Assembly (NCBI GenBank): GCA_027422505.1
Contig: JAPQWV010000005.1
Span: 6,763,501-6,827,500 of the forward strand
Direction of reading: 5' to 3'
Source of the DNA: Craterostigma plantagineum
Taxonomy: Eukaryota > Streptophyta > Magnoliopsida > Lamiales > Linderniaceae
DNA: 64,000 bases
Shown: piece by piece, positions 11,781 to 24,900 of the stretch
Layout of the letters: every line of letters starts with the position of its first letter
How positions within the stretch are numbered: the first letter of the stretch is position 1
Position numbers and translations under genes: made by a program
The notes under the pieces: model-generated
The model's input: the letters and a program-made list of their open reading frames with translations, nothing else
Databases searched by the model: none
What the model was told of the DNA's origin: nothing

Positions 11781-12671
11781 TAGGGGTGGTTCGGTACGGT
11801 ATACCGTACCAAAACTGTGATACCGTATACCGTACCGAAAAATTTCGGTATCCAAAAAAAATCATACCAATACCATACCAAAATTTCGGTATACCTTAAA
11901 TTTCGATACGGTATCATACCGAAATTTCGGTATGGTATCGGTATCATACCTTTTATACCATTCATACAGAGGGCTTTTTACCATGCATGTCTCGTGACTC
12001 GTTAATTCGCTGTTTTGGAATTTTTAATCAATTCAAACTCCTTAGGCCCCAATAAGATAGATTATTAATACCAAAATTTTTAAAATAAAAAGATTTTTTA
12101 ACCTTAAATAATTTACATATTTTAGCTAGTCTCCTTAGTAAGACAAAAAACTTTACATAACCACAAAATACAACTTTATATACAGATTAAGTAGAACGAA
12201 GCGGCTATATTAAAAAAATTAGTGAAGATTAACAAAAAGTAATTGCATTGCATCTTCACGCTTTCAAAAATCATGAAAAAAAACATTAAAAAGGCAAAAA
12301 TTAAACGTTACTTGAGTTACATAAGTAAAATATGGTGGACCTAATATTAGAAAGTTGTGTATAAGTTAATAATTTATGGGCTAAATAAGTTTATGAAGAT
12401 CCTTAATTTTTCATTTTATATATTTTGAAATAATACAATATATATATGTGTGTATATATATAAAATATATTAAGAATTTTAGAATTTCGGTATTCGGTAT
12501 AATCGGTATACCTAATTTTAAAAACTTTCATACCATTACCGTACCGAAAATTTTCGGTACAGTATCATACCTTACCAAAAACTTCGGTATACAAAATTTT
12601 CGATATTTTCGATACGATTCGATACGATAAGGACGGTATTTCGGTATTTTCGGTATTCTTCCCCAGCCCTA
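11781..12671. mobile_element. Non-autonomous hAT element, CGGTAT-rich (891 bp)
   Basis: Perfect 8-bp target duplications GTCTATGG occupy 11773-11780 and 12672-12679. The left end reads taggggtggttcggtacgg; the right end closes with ggtattcttccccagcccta. Dense subterminal copies of cggtat and its complement (ataccg) flank an AT-rich centre without coding capacity. The element lies a few hundred bases upstream of CAF1, just 34 bp from the preceding hAT element. Confidence 0.92.
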
Positions 12672-12724
12672 GTCTATGGAAACCAAGATTAGGGCTCTTC
12701 TGAGATTCTGTAGTGTTGTTCTCC

Positions 12725-12810
12725 AATGGTGGGCCTTCATACACGTATACATAATAGCCCACTGGGCTTTAAATTGGGCCCTCGAGAAGTTTATTATTGG
12801 GCTTAGGCCA
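12725..12810 (+). promoter_or_regulatory. Site II-like (TGGGCC) cluster upstream of CAF1
   Basis: Within 85 bp there are ggtgggcctt, actgggcttt, attgggccct and attgggctta, 100-180 bp before the CAF1 start codon. TGGGCC/T (site II) elements are bound by TCP factors and are common in promoters of plant housekeeping and organelle-directed genes, which fits the downstream gene. Function is inferred from motif and position only. Confidence 0.5.
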
Positions 12811-12909
12811 CTAATTTCTTCATACCGATTTCTACACCATCCGAAGCTTGATAATATATAACTCAGCTCAGCTCTCAAACTGTGAAAATCATCGTCTCTC
12901 AATAAATCT

Positions 12910-15462
12910 ATGGCGACGTCGCTCAATCCCACCACCACAACCCAATTCCCGGCATTCTCCCCACCCACGCGCCACCTCCACCTCAACCTCCATCCCCACC
13001 GTCCGCCGACGGAAATCCGCTTCTCACGGTGGAACAACGCCAACGCCCACAAATTCAAAACAAACCAGAAGGAGCTCGAAGACCAAAAACGCTTCCAAAA
13101 ACGCTTCGACTCCGCCCTCACCATCGCGCACAATTACAACCCTGCGCCGCCGCAGCCCGTCACCACCACCACCACAAAGTCCGCCGGGACGCCGTCGAGC
13201 CCTTCTTCACCATCAATTCCGGCCAAGAGATCCAAATACACCACGCAACAACGGCAGGACCACCCCGCCTTCGCAAAACCCCTAAAAAAAATCGCCGTAA
13301 CGCAGAAAGATATCATTCCGCCCAACCCCACCGAAGTCACCGTCAAAGTGGACGAAAATGGAGTCTGCTACGAATTGCCTGACGCGCCGTTTGTATATCA
13401 GTACAGTTACACTGAGACGCCCAAAGCGAAGCCCGTGAAATTGAGGGAGCCTTTGGTGTCTCCTTTCGGAGCTGGGACTATGCCTAGGCCGTGGACTGGG
13501 AAGAAACCTATGTCTAAAAAGGAATTGCCTGAATTCGATTCTTTTAGGTTGCCTCCGCCGGGAAAAAAGGGCGTGAAATCGGTCCAATCGCCTGGGCCGT
13601 TCTTGGCTGGGTCGGGTCCCAAGTATGTGAGGGATAGAGACGAGGTGTTGGGCGCGCCACTCACTAAGGAGGAGATAGATGAGCTTATCAAGGGGTGCAT
13701 GAAGAGTAATAGGCAGTTGAACATAGGTATGACATGAAATGATTTATGAAGAGGCTTTCTTCTTTCTTGTCTCTAACTAGCTTTAGTAGGTATCCATTTC
13801 GATTCGACCTTATGATGCTTTCATTTAGGGGACTATTATATTATGTTGTTAAAGCTGCGAATTTTGAACTTAGTCCCAGGCATGCATTGGTAGGATTATC
13901 TGTGATCACTAAATGTATTTTCGAATTCCCATTTAGGAAGAGATGGCTTAACGCACAACATGTTGGACAACATACACGCCCTTTGGAAGCGAAGGAGGGT
14001 GTGCAAAATAAAGTGCAAGGGAGTTTCCACTGTGGATATGGATAACGTATGCAAGCAATTGGAGGTTGGTCTGCTCTTCTTTTGTAGTTCTTCCTTTTGT
14101 GTGCCATTGTCTTGAGACAGGATTTCTTATGTAGCGTTTGCCGTGTAATAATAGGAGAAAAGCGGAGGGAAAATTATATACAACAAAGGTGGAATTGTCT
14201 ACCTCTTCAGGGGAAGGAACTACAACTATAAGTACCGACCACGCTTTCCTCTTATGCTGTGGAAACCCGTCGCCCCAGTGTACCCTAGGCTGGTTCAACG
14301 AGTGCCTGATGGTTTGACATCAGAAGAGGCCAATGAGATGCGAAAAAAGGGGCGTGATTTGACGCCGATATGCAAGCTTGGTGTGTGGGTTTGTCTTTTT
14401 TCTTTTCTGTTTCTCTAATGTTATTGTTATCTGACTATTTGGGCGGTGTTTTGCAGCCAAAAACGGTGTCTACTGTGAACTGGTGAAAAACGTGAGGGAG
14501 GCATTTGAAGCATGTGAATTGGTGAGGATCAATTGTCAAGGGTTAAACCCGAGCGACTACAAAAAAATCGGTGCAAAACTCAAGGTATTGTTAATTGGTA
14601 ACTTTTATGAATCTGAAGGATAGTATCGTTGGGACTTTGAATTTTTATTGACATTTTACGTATTCGACCTTAGGATCTTGTGCCTTGTGTATTGATGTCA
14701 TTTGAAAACGAACACATACTCGTGTGGAGAGGACAAGATTGGAAATCCTCGTTTGGCGAAACTTTGATAAGTCCAACAGAAATAAGTGAAGAGGATGCTG
14801 TTGCTTCGTCTGTACTTAAATCAGTCCTAGAGAATGTTACAAACTCATCTACGGTAGTTGAGAAGACATCTCCATGGGTCAATGATGAGGAACCATTTGA
14901 AGTTAGAGCAGAGACGTCCATGCCTAGAATCATAGTTGGGTCGACTGAATCCATCATAGATCATTCAGATGCATATAGTTCCACCAGTGAAAGCACAGAT
15001 GCGGACCCCACCGTTGAAGCTCAGCCCGAGAAGTTATTGCGTATCACAGATGATGCAAATGAAGCAACAAAAGCTAGCCCTACATATATCAACAGAGTTG
15101 TACTTCTCAGAAATGAAGCTGTGGAAAGTGGGATGGCATATGTCTTAGACGGCCATAGCCTAGACGCTGATATCGTTTTCAGAAAAGCAGTCGACTTTGC
15201 TAAAACCGCCCCTAAAGGGCCAGTCTTTATGAAGCGTCGAAGGCCAATTGCTTCCCAAAAGAGCGAAGACGAAGCAGAAGCCAAAGAAGATCCATCAGCA
15301 GTTTCTGGGCCAGAGATAACTACTGTCTCAGGCCGTAAAGTCGAAAGAAGTACCAATAGAAATAATAGAAACAGAAAGTTTGCTGATGTTAGAGAAGATT
15401 ATCTCAATGTAGTCCCTCAGGGACACCTTAGAGTCGATGAACTCGCCAAGCTATTAGCTTGA
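12910..15462 (+). CDS. CAF1: CRS2-associated factor 1, chloroplast group II intron splicing
   Basis: A chloroplast RNA-binding protein that, with the peptidyl-tRNA-hydrolase-like CRS2, promotes splicing of a subset of plastid group II introns. Five exons close in phase: 12910-13726, 13937-14064, 14155-14380, 14457-14584 and 14674-15462 (695 residues). The Ser/Thr/Pro/Arg-rich start looks like a transit peptide. Two CRM domains follow. The first is about residues 240-350, from [15 protein letters not shown] through [10 protein letters not shown] to [12 protein letters not shown]. The second is about 370-480, from [20 protein letters not shown] to [11 protein letters not shown]. The C-terminal tail has an acidic low-complexity linker and a conserved block ([20 protein letters not shown]) used in CAF proteins for CRS2 contact. 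Length favours CAF1 over the shorter CAF2. The ATG is preceded by an AT-rich leader. It is tail to tail with the sugar transporter, with about 200 bp between stop codons. Confidence 0.9.
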
Positions 15463-15661
15463 ACTGATTCTGATGAAAGCCATTTGCTGCTATGCTGTGT
15501 ATTTCTTACAAGTTCAAATGACAGATCGTTCGATTGTCTGCGTACTTCGAAAACAGCAATAAGATTAAGAATGTGCTACAAGTCTGTGTTTCCTTCAATC
15601 AAATCAGTTCTAAATACAACTTTTTTCTCTCATTAACTTCTGAATAATTCATTCATTCATT

Positions 15662-17935
15662 CTACTTGGTTGATGATTGATTCTCCTCAGCAGGCCCACA
15701 GTATCTCTTCCAAAACCAGTGATTCTGCCATAGCAGGTGAATCTCTTCGATGGGCACTTGCTTAGTCTCGGGCAAGAGGAAGTAGATGAAGAGGCTCATT
15801 ATCACTATCAGCCCAGCGAAAAGCAAGAAAATCCCGTACTTGAGATGGCAAAGAGCCGCAAGAAAACACTGGGCAATCAGCGCCGTAAAGATCATATTGA
15901 CGCAGACCACCACACTCTGCCCGGCCGACCTAGTCTCAAGTGGGAAAAGCTCGCTAGGCACTAACCACCCCAATGGCCCCCACGACCTTCCAAAGCCCAA
16001 AACAAAGGTGAAGATCACAATCACAAGGAAGGCGCTTACGCCCTTCGAAAGCTTCTTTCCATCCCCAAACTCTAAAGCCAAGGTAATAGCAACTGCCACC
16101 TAAAAATTGAGTGCAAAGCAGATGAAATTGAGATTGGTGTTTTAGGACAAGTCCTCGGATTCTGACAGGGAAAAGATGAAGAAAGAAAGGAACTTTTTCA
16201 TACCATGCAGATTATCATCTCAAAGCCAGCCTCGAGGAAGAACTTCCGCCTGCCGAACTTATCCACCAAAGCCATGGATATGAGCGTGGCGAGGACCAAA
16301 GCAGCGCTGGTGATCGCCGAGGAGTACAAAGAAGCGCCCGAGCCAAAACCCAAGCTCTGAAATATCACGGGCGCGTAAAAGAGGATCGAATTATTGCCCG
16401 TCAGCTGCTGAAAGGCGGGAATTCCAATCGCCCCTATGACAAGCTGGGGTCGATTCTTCCTCCTCAAGAGGTTCCTAAAAGGGTGCTTTATGGCCTTGGC
16501 CGACTCGCTCGCTTCCAACAAGTCTTGGAACTCTGCGTCTACTTTGGGCGTGCCCCTGACTCTTTCTAGAACCTTCCGAGCCTCGTCTAGCCTTCCTTGC
16601 TCGACGAGGCTGTTGGGAGTTTCTGGGAGGAAAATCCCGCCCACGAACATTAGCGTCGCGGGCACGGCGGCTAAGCCGAGGGAGAGCCTCCATCCCCACG
16701 GGTGAATCTTCTCCACTCCGTAGTTTATGAAGTTTGCTATTAGGATTCCTAAGCATGTTGTGAGTTGGAAGAGTTGGTTCACGGCTCCTCGGATCTTCGC
16801 AGGGGCCATCTCCGAGAGGTAAAGTGGGACCGCCTGTTGAAATTCGGACAAGAAGTAAGTGTATTGAGTTTTTAGGACGCAAAGATCGATCAAGAAGGTT
16901 CTAGGAAAAAAAAATAGGTTGTTATTTTTTCAGTCTTGTAATTTAGGGAGGTGCATTATTGGATTGGGACAGCGAATTTAGAGGGTCGGATTATACGGAC
17001 AATAAATTAAGCAATTTACGAACTTTATACGACGCAATCCTATATTTTGTCCCAGATTTGCTTAGTTTTGAAAGTTACTGTCCGTATAATGCTACCTCTC
17101 AATTTTGTCGGAACCTTATTTTATACGCCGGAATCCTAGAATATGGAGCGAAATCTAGGGTTCCGACGTATAATATCCCTAATTTGCTTAATTTTAAAGT
17201 AATTGTCCGTACCTTTTTCAATATATTGTCCATATAATGTCACTCCCTAAATTCGTTTTTCCTGTAACGACACCCCCCCTAAATTACTAAATTACATGAC
17301 CGAAAACTATAATTACACAATAGTAAAAAAGGTTCTCACTTGGTTTCCGAAGCCAATTCCCACGCCGAGGAGTATGCGTCCGAGGATCAACATGGCTATA
17401 TTCTGTGCAGCTGCGTTCATTATCGCCCCGGCGAAGAAGCTGATCGACCCGCAAATGATGCTCGCCTTTCGGCCCCGTTTTCGAGTCACGTGGGAGGCTC
17501 CGAAGGTCGAGACGAGGGCTGCGAAGTAGAGGGACGACGTGAATAAGGTCAGTACTTGGTTGTCGTACTTGCAGTAATCTGTTTCCTTAAGGTGGGCGTG
17601 CTTTCTCCTGTAGATTTTGGGGAAGAACTCTTTCAAGAAATCGTCCATGGAAGTCACTCCACCTAAAGGAAGAAGAAGAAGAAGAAGTTCGTTGGTATGT
17701 ACTTTAGTTTCTGATTCGAATTGAAACCTTTAGCAGATTGGTAAATCCAATGGAATCTTTCATGGTAAGAAGAAGAAGTGACGTTTTTCTGACCTGAAAC
17801 GCCGAGATCATAGCCGAACAAAGAGCCACCCAATGAGCCCACAATGCAAGCCATGATGAAATAAGGGGTTATTCTGTACTCGTAAAACTCAGCTCTGCTG
17901 CCGCCGTTAGGGTCGACGAATCCACCACCAGCCAT
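15662..17935 (-). CDS. Sugar transport protein (STP family monosaccharide/H+ symporter)
   Basis: A plasma-membrane hexose/proton symporter of the major facilitator superfamily. Four exons on the minus strand close in phase: 17935-17794, 17662-17340, 16833-16204 and 16099-15662 (510 residues, normal for STPs). Family marks are [18 protein letters not shown] after TM1, [37 protein letters not shown] at the end of TM6, [16 protein letters not shown] in TM7, the second loop DKFGRR, and [10 protein letters not shown] with a WFWKRY motif at the cytosolic C-terminus. The N-terminal MAGGGF is typical of STPs. The Arabidopsis STP7/STP14 group looks closest, but I would not name the paralogue. Intron 2 (16834-17339) carries a MITE. 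A GA repeat (about 17954-17972) lies in the probable 5' UTR. Confidence 0.93.
16938..17287. mobile_element. MITE in intron 2 of the sugar transporter gene
   Basis: The left end gtaatttagggaggtgcatt is matched by the reverse complement of the right end, gtaatttagggggggtgtcg, and a second inner pair (acggacaataaa near 16998 against tggacaatatat near 17231, complement) makes the element hairpin-like. About 350 bp, AT-rich, no coding. I could not define a clean target duplication, so the superfamily is left open. Confidence 0.5.
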
Positions 17936-18969
17936 TTCTTTTTTCTTGTTTGTGAGAGAGAGAGAGAGAGATGGTGAACAGAGGTCAAAGGTATGAATTT
18001 ATATAGACAGAGTAGTCGCATGAAGATATTTTATCAGATAAAAACTATGTATGATTTGATCTCCGTGTAAAACTCTGTCGATCTCCGTGTAAAACTATCT
18101 GTTTTTCGAGTGGATAGATTTTGCTTAGCAGATATTGAGGGGACTTAATGTGGGACTTTGACCAATTCACGATAAGACAAAAAAAGGTATGGTTTTTTAT
18201 TTGACAATCAATGATGGTTGCGGTGATGACATAAAATAATATTGGAAATTTAGCTTTGTATCAGTGTGTGTATTATTATTTTCTATCATTGGATATATTT
18301 TTTTTTATCATAATTGGATGTTCATCCTCTCTGGGATTGTGCAAAATCCTTACTTTAGTTGAAATTATTCGTCGTTAATTGGTGTGCTGTCTTAATCGAC
18401 TATTTAATTTTAAGATAACAGTCCAAGACTAACTGTCTGCATGCGGAGATTAATTATAGGGGAATCATGGATATTAGAGGATTCTTGTATATTTTCTATC
18501 TTATAATAGCGTCTTTTCTTGACCTAAAATCTCTATATCCTTTTACTTCAGTTGGCAATTAAGTCAATCATGTCTTCATTTCTTTGGTTCACACTATGAA
18601 TGACGTTAAGTTGATCGTGACCCTCATCAATAACAGAGGTTGTTTTCCGTAGGAATATAGTTTATATATGAACTCCATTTCGCTCTTATATTTCAATTTT
18701 ATATACTCTTTTTCTTTTTATAAATTGTTTCATTCACAGTTGCCTTTTCAAGTTCCAATTCAACAGTTTTAGATGAGAGCCATACCTCACTCGTCTACTA
18801 AGCAGTTGCCGAGTAGATAGGGATGCCATGAAAAATGACCTACGTTAGTGGACAACGACTTTAACATTTGAATCTCCATAATTCTTATCTCTATATCTAA
18901 ATGGATTAACGAAAATGATTTTTTCTTACCATTGATAACAGTAAACGTACCGTGTAACGCTGCGGCGAA
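17936..18969. other. Intergenic DNA between STP start and STT3A end
   Basis: AT-rich DNA holding the STP promoter and leader next to 17935. A tataga at 18001-18006 is a possible core promoter element. The remainder contains no recognisable coding sequence or transposon ends. Confidence 0.5.
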
Positions 18970-21900
18970 CTAACGCCATGGATTTGTACGCGTTGCTTTT
19001 TGTCCCGAGCTATTCGACGAGCCACCCCTCTGCGAAAAAACTTAGACAGAAAAATGATGATACGTATAAATATAACGACGATACGTATCTGCAGATCAAA
19101 CGGTTTCAATTACATACGGTTTTCGATTTCTTGGTTTTCCCGCGAATTCTGTTCTTGGGGGGCTTTAGCTTGTAAATTCTGACCATCCAATGGTGAGTGG
19201 TGAACGCCTAACAAGCATAAAAAAAAGGGTCGATCGAAGCAGTCAATGCTTTGTTTTAAAACGTGGGAAGTGAAGTGCAGTTGTTTTTCGCAGTTGAGCT
19301 CTAAGATATCTGAGTTTAGTTACCTCTTCGAAGTGAGTGAGTTTGAAGTACTTCTTCCCAATTTCTGTTTGCCTCACCTTATCATACCCTCTACCACCAT
19401 CTGTCTCCACAAACCTACGCCCACACAAGGATTTCGCCATACGAATATATATATAGATATAGATATATAGAGTAATTAGCTCCATACCTGTAATAAGAGA
19501 GTTTGTACATGAGGCAATTAAGCATGGTTGGAGTAGCTTCAGAATCAATTCGATACTGACCATCCCTCTGTTATTGGACGACAAAATGAAAAAAAAAAAA
19601 TCTTCGGTAATTAATAATTTAAGATGGCAAAGGCAAATAATCATTGTGTTTTTGACTACTGACCAAATAATCAGGCTCCTTAATGTGTGGAAAGACGCCT
19701 CCGCCAATACGAACCATCCACAGAAACTTGTTAATGTCGTCGCTAGAATAGCCAACCAACCCTGAAATGAAGGTAAAGCTCTAAAAGAATGGGATTCTCT
19801 ATTCATTGAGAAGTGAATCTATTCACGGCAGGCAATCGTTGTATGGTTGCGCTAACCTCCAAAGACGACGAGAACATATTTCACATCTAAGGAGTTGAAA
19901 ATTTCCCAAGCTGCCTTTTCGGGAGAAGACATGGCAGTGCCAACGGTTGCAATGTGTGTGTTGTTCCAGGTATTATTGTCGATAATAACGGTACGGTTAG
20001 CCATAGCTGTGGTTTGATAGCCATAATCCCACCAAGATGCAACCTGCAATTAGGAATTGGTAAATAAAGAAGGGAAAAATTAAATAACAGAAGCGAAAAT
20101 TCTGCCACCGTGCTTATATCAAGTTTTACGAATATATATCAAATATCACAAAGAAACTGTTAGAGTTAAGACCCACACTAGCGAATTATATAAAAGAACG
20201 ACGTTCGAAAAGCTTGGAAATTGGCAATTTGCTGAAGAATGAACCCAGAATTATTTATTAAGCAAAGAGTGAAAGGAAGCACAATACACCACCTAAAACC
20301 CACGAGTCAAGCTCGTCCCCTTATTACCCAAATCATTTTCCATACCCTCTACACCTCCAAGTCATGCCCTTTTATTCTAACCCCCACCTAATTACCTCCC
20401 ATGATTCACGTCATTAATAAAGACACAATAGAACATAATAAAACACAATAAAAGCAATTAAAACAATATCCCAATCTTCACGCTCAATCTTCTTCCGGAT
20501 AAGGTTTCATCAAGTAACAGCTTCTTCCAATGGGCCACAAACTCGTCCATGATTAGTCGGCCCAGCACTATCCGCATCGCCCACTGTTGGACCATGGTAT
20601 GCTACTTTCGAACTGGCTCGTCGCTCGTAAACATGTTCGCCACTAGGTCTAACATTACCACGCCCCTGAAAAATAGCCTTGTCCTCAAGGCGGAAGTTTG
20701 GAAACTGTGATCGAATTTCGCCCTCCGTGAACCAACGCGCCTCATCCATATTGCGATCGACCCATTGTAACAGATATTGTCGCACTGCAGTATCACCTTC
20801 CAGAATAAGTCGACTATCAATTACATCCGCTGGAACTAGCCCAAAAGCCACGAGATCTGTCATGTGAGCTGGTAAGGATGATTCGATAGGGTGGTCCCCC
20901 ACAACCTTCTTGAGCTGCGACACATGAAAGACTGGGTGAATGCGAGAACCACTTGGAAGTTGTAAGCGGTAAGCCACCGGTCCAATGCGCTCTGTTATTG
21001 GAAACGGTCCATAAAAACGAGCGGCGAGCTTCTGATTTGTACGTCGAGTCACCGAAGATTGGCGATATGGACGAAGTTTAAGAAAGACGGGGTCGCCCTC
21101 TTTGAACTCCACCTCTCGACGATGCGCATTAGCTGCCTTGATCATACGGTTTTGCGCGCGCTGAATATTAAATTTCAACTCACGAAGAATGGTGTCGCGG
21201 TCTTGCAATTCAGCAGCAACAGCCGCTACGTGGCACTCGCCGGGCATAAATTGCATCAGTGTCGGTGGTGTGCGCCCATATACGATATGAAATGGAGTGG
21301 AACCCGCAGAAACCTGGAATGTTGTGTTGTACCAATACTCGGCCCAAGGTATCCATCTCGACCACTCCTTTGGTTGTGCACCAATAAAACAACGTAAATA
21401 TGTTTCCAACGTGCGATTGAGGACTTCTGTCTGACCATCTGTTTGTGGGTGATAAGAAGAACTCATTTTTAACGTCGTCCCTTGGAGACGAAACAACTCC
21501 TTCCAAAATTGGCTCAAAAAGATTGAATCACGATCGCTCACTATACTGCGAGGAAAACCATGTAAACGAACCACATTTTCCACAAAGTGGGCAGCCACAT
21601 CTCGAGCTGTAAATGGATGGCGCAGTAGAATGAAGTGGCCGTATTTGGAGAGTCTGTCTACGACCACAAATATGCTATCGAAACCACGAGATTTAGGCAA
21701 AGCTGTGATAAAATCCATCGCGATATCTTCCCAAATTCGGTCGGGTATAGGTAGCGGTGCTAGCAGGCCTGCTGGTGATAGCGCCTCATACTTAGCTCGT
21801 TGACAGACAAGACAAGATGCCACAAATTCCGATACATGCTTCATCATGCCACGCCAATACAAGGAAGCAGCAAGTCTGCGATATGTACGAAACGCGCCTG

Positions 21901-24900
21901 AATGCCCACCCGTCGGCGTGGAGTGGAATTCGTTGAGAAGACGGGGAATCCAATTTGAGGATTCAGGAATGGCGAGACGTCCCTTATAGTAAAGCCATCC
22001 GCCCAGTAGTTGAAACGGTGGACGACAAGTAGGCTGTTGACGCAGTTCTTCGATGATTGGGCCAAGGAATGAATCGCGTGATATGTCGCCTTGGATTTCT
22101 GCCCCATCGAGCCATCGAGGAATGCTAATGGCGGATAATTCTGCCGTTTCAGGCCTGCGCGATAATGCATCAGCTGCTGTGTTTGTGGCTCCGGCTTTAT
22201 ATTCGTCCTCGAATGAATATCCTAGAAGCTTGGCGACCCATACTTGTTGAGCTGGCGTAGTAATCTTTTGCTGAAGTAGGCTGCGAAGGCTACGGTGATC
22301 GGTGCGGACCGTAAAGTGACGACCCAAGAGGTAGGGCCGCCAATGCTGGATCGATAACACAAGAGCCATCAGTTCGCGCTCGTAAGTGGACTTTGAACTT
22401 GTATTTTCCCCCCAGCTTTTGCTGAAATAAGCCACCGGGTGTTTGTCTTGCATCAAAACTGCTCCGATCCCTGACCCTGATGCATCGCATTCAATAATGA
22501 AGGGTTGTTCAAAATTCGGCATCGCTAACACGGGGGCTGCAATGAGCGCATCCCGCAGTGCACAAAACGCCAAGTCCGCCGATGGTGGCCATGTGAATTT
22601 AGAGGTTTCTGACTTCTTGAGTAATGACGTCAACGGCTGAGCGATCTGACCATAGTTGCGAATGAAACGACGGTAGTATCCGGTAAGGCCCAAAAAACCG
22701 CGGACGCCCTTTACTGATGTGGGAGTCGGCCATCGCACCACCGAAGCAATTTTTTGAGGATCCATGGCAACGGTTCCTGCGGAAATAATATGGCCGAGAT
22801 ATTCTAGTTGGCGCCGACCGAAGTGACACTTTTTTGAATTAACACAGAACTGATGTTGAGCGAGGATGCCGAGAACAGTATGAATGTGCTCGAGGTGAGA
22901 AGACCATGTGGTGCTATAAATGAGAATATCGTCAAAGAACACTAGTACGTACTTCCGTAGTAGAGAACGAAATATGTCGTTCATGGTTGCTTGAAATGTG
23001 GCCGGAGCATTTGACAAGCCAAAAGGCATTACTAAGAACTCGTAATGGCCGTCATGCGTGCGAAAAGCCGTCTTGGGAACGTCTTCGCTTCGAACTCTAA
23101 TTTGATGGTAACCCGAGCGGAGGTCTAACTTCGTGAAATACACGGCTCCCCACAATTCATCAAGAAGTTCTTGTATGACCGGAATTGGAAACTTATCAGG
23201 GACTGTAACACGGTTGAGCTCGCGATAATCTACGCAAAAACGCCAACTTCCATCCTTCTTGCGAACGAGTAGAACGGGGCTGGAAAAAGGGCTAGCACTT
23301 GGTTGAATTACCCCCGCTGCTAACATCTCTGAGACCAATCGTTCGATTTCATCCTTTTGCGCATGGCCGTACCTATATGGTCGAACAGAAACTGCCGCCG
23401 TTCCAGGAAACAACGTGATGCGGTGATCAGATGCACGTTCTGGAGGTAGCGAGGTTGTAGTGCTGAAAACCGTAGGAAACTGTTGTAGTACCGCTTGCAT
23501 GTCGAGTTGTTGTGGCTCGGGTAAGGCGGCAAGTGGCGTATCCGAAGAAGCCTCAAGTGAGTCGAGCATGAGTACCATATCGAGATCTTCGTCGGCTGTT
23601 TTACAAAGAGATTGAAAACTGATCGGGGCTCGTAAGAGTGCAGCGTCACCTCGCAAGTGATGAGTCTGGCCATCCCATTCAAATTGCATTGTCGAACGTT
23701 CCCAATTCAATCTCACGTCGCCCAGTTTCCGTAACCAATCCACTCCGAGAATTACATCGACGCCCCCCAAAGCAAATACAAAGAAATCTCCAGTGACACA
23801 ACACGAGTTCAGCTGAAGTTGGAGAGCACGACAAGTACCATGTGTAGAAGCGGTACTACCATCGCCTAGACGTACCTGAAAATTGTGGTCTGTTGTTCGG
23901 GGCAATGAAAGATGATCAACTAGGCGAGTGGAGACGAAATTGTGGCTAGCACCACTGTCGATCATGACAATAACCGTTTGGCCTTCGACCTTCCCGAGCA
24001 TCTTCAATGTGTGTGGACCTGAGAGCCCGCCGATGGCGTACAGCGGTATCTCAATTAAGTTGAGTTCTTGAGCATTGCTAGTGGCTCCGTTGAGGAGGTC
24101 ATCGGTCTCCTCGCAATGTTGATCATTTTCAAAAATTATCTCGTCTTCTCCCCCAATAAGCATGCGCAGTTCCTTACGAGGACAAATATGTCCGCGGCCA
24201 AAAGGTTGACGACATCTGAAACATAAGTTCTTATCACGCAGTTCTTGATAGTCTCGATCTGTTAGACGCTGAAAAGGGCGAGGTCGTGAAGCGGGTGGCC
24301 GAGCCGGTGGAGGTACATAGCGATCAGTGGATCGAACGGGGTCTCGAGGCACTGTTGCGAGTGTGGAGACGGCAACACCCTGATTGACTGTTGCGGGTTT
24401 CGTCTGAAAGCCAGGTTGCTGGGCAAAATGTGGTGATTCTAATGCACGAGAAATCATATTTGTGTAGTCGCCATTCCTTCCGTTAAGAAGACGTCTCTCT
24501 AAATCTCGAGCTAGTTCAAAAGCATTTGCAACTGAGTATGGTTTGTGGATCACCACTTCATCATACAACGCCGGGTGCATTCCAAGAAGAAAAAACTCAA
24601 GATGTTGGCGACGAGGGATCTCCGGGAGATTGGTGACCATATTGATGAACGCATGAAAGTATTCTTTAACGTACCCTGATTGACGAATACTTGAAAGACG
24701 AGCAACGGGGCTGCCACAATGCTTATCGTCGAATGTCTCCATTATGTGCTTTTTTAAGACTTCCCAAGTGATTGTCGGATCATCATCGAGCATCCAACGA
24801 AACCACGATTGGGCAATACCCGCCGTACACACAAAGGCACATGACACCCTTTGAGAGCTCGGTGTTGGGTTGAGAAGAAAATACTGCTCGGCTCGTGAAA

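Noticed and set aside
12848..13587. Several long frames overlapping CAF1 exon 1
   Set aside because: Shadows of a GC-rich transit-peptide exon; only the 12910 frame joins the CRM-domain exons in phase.
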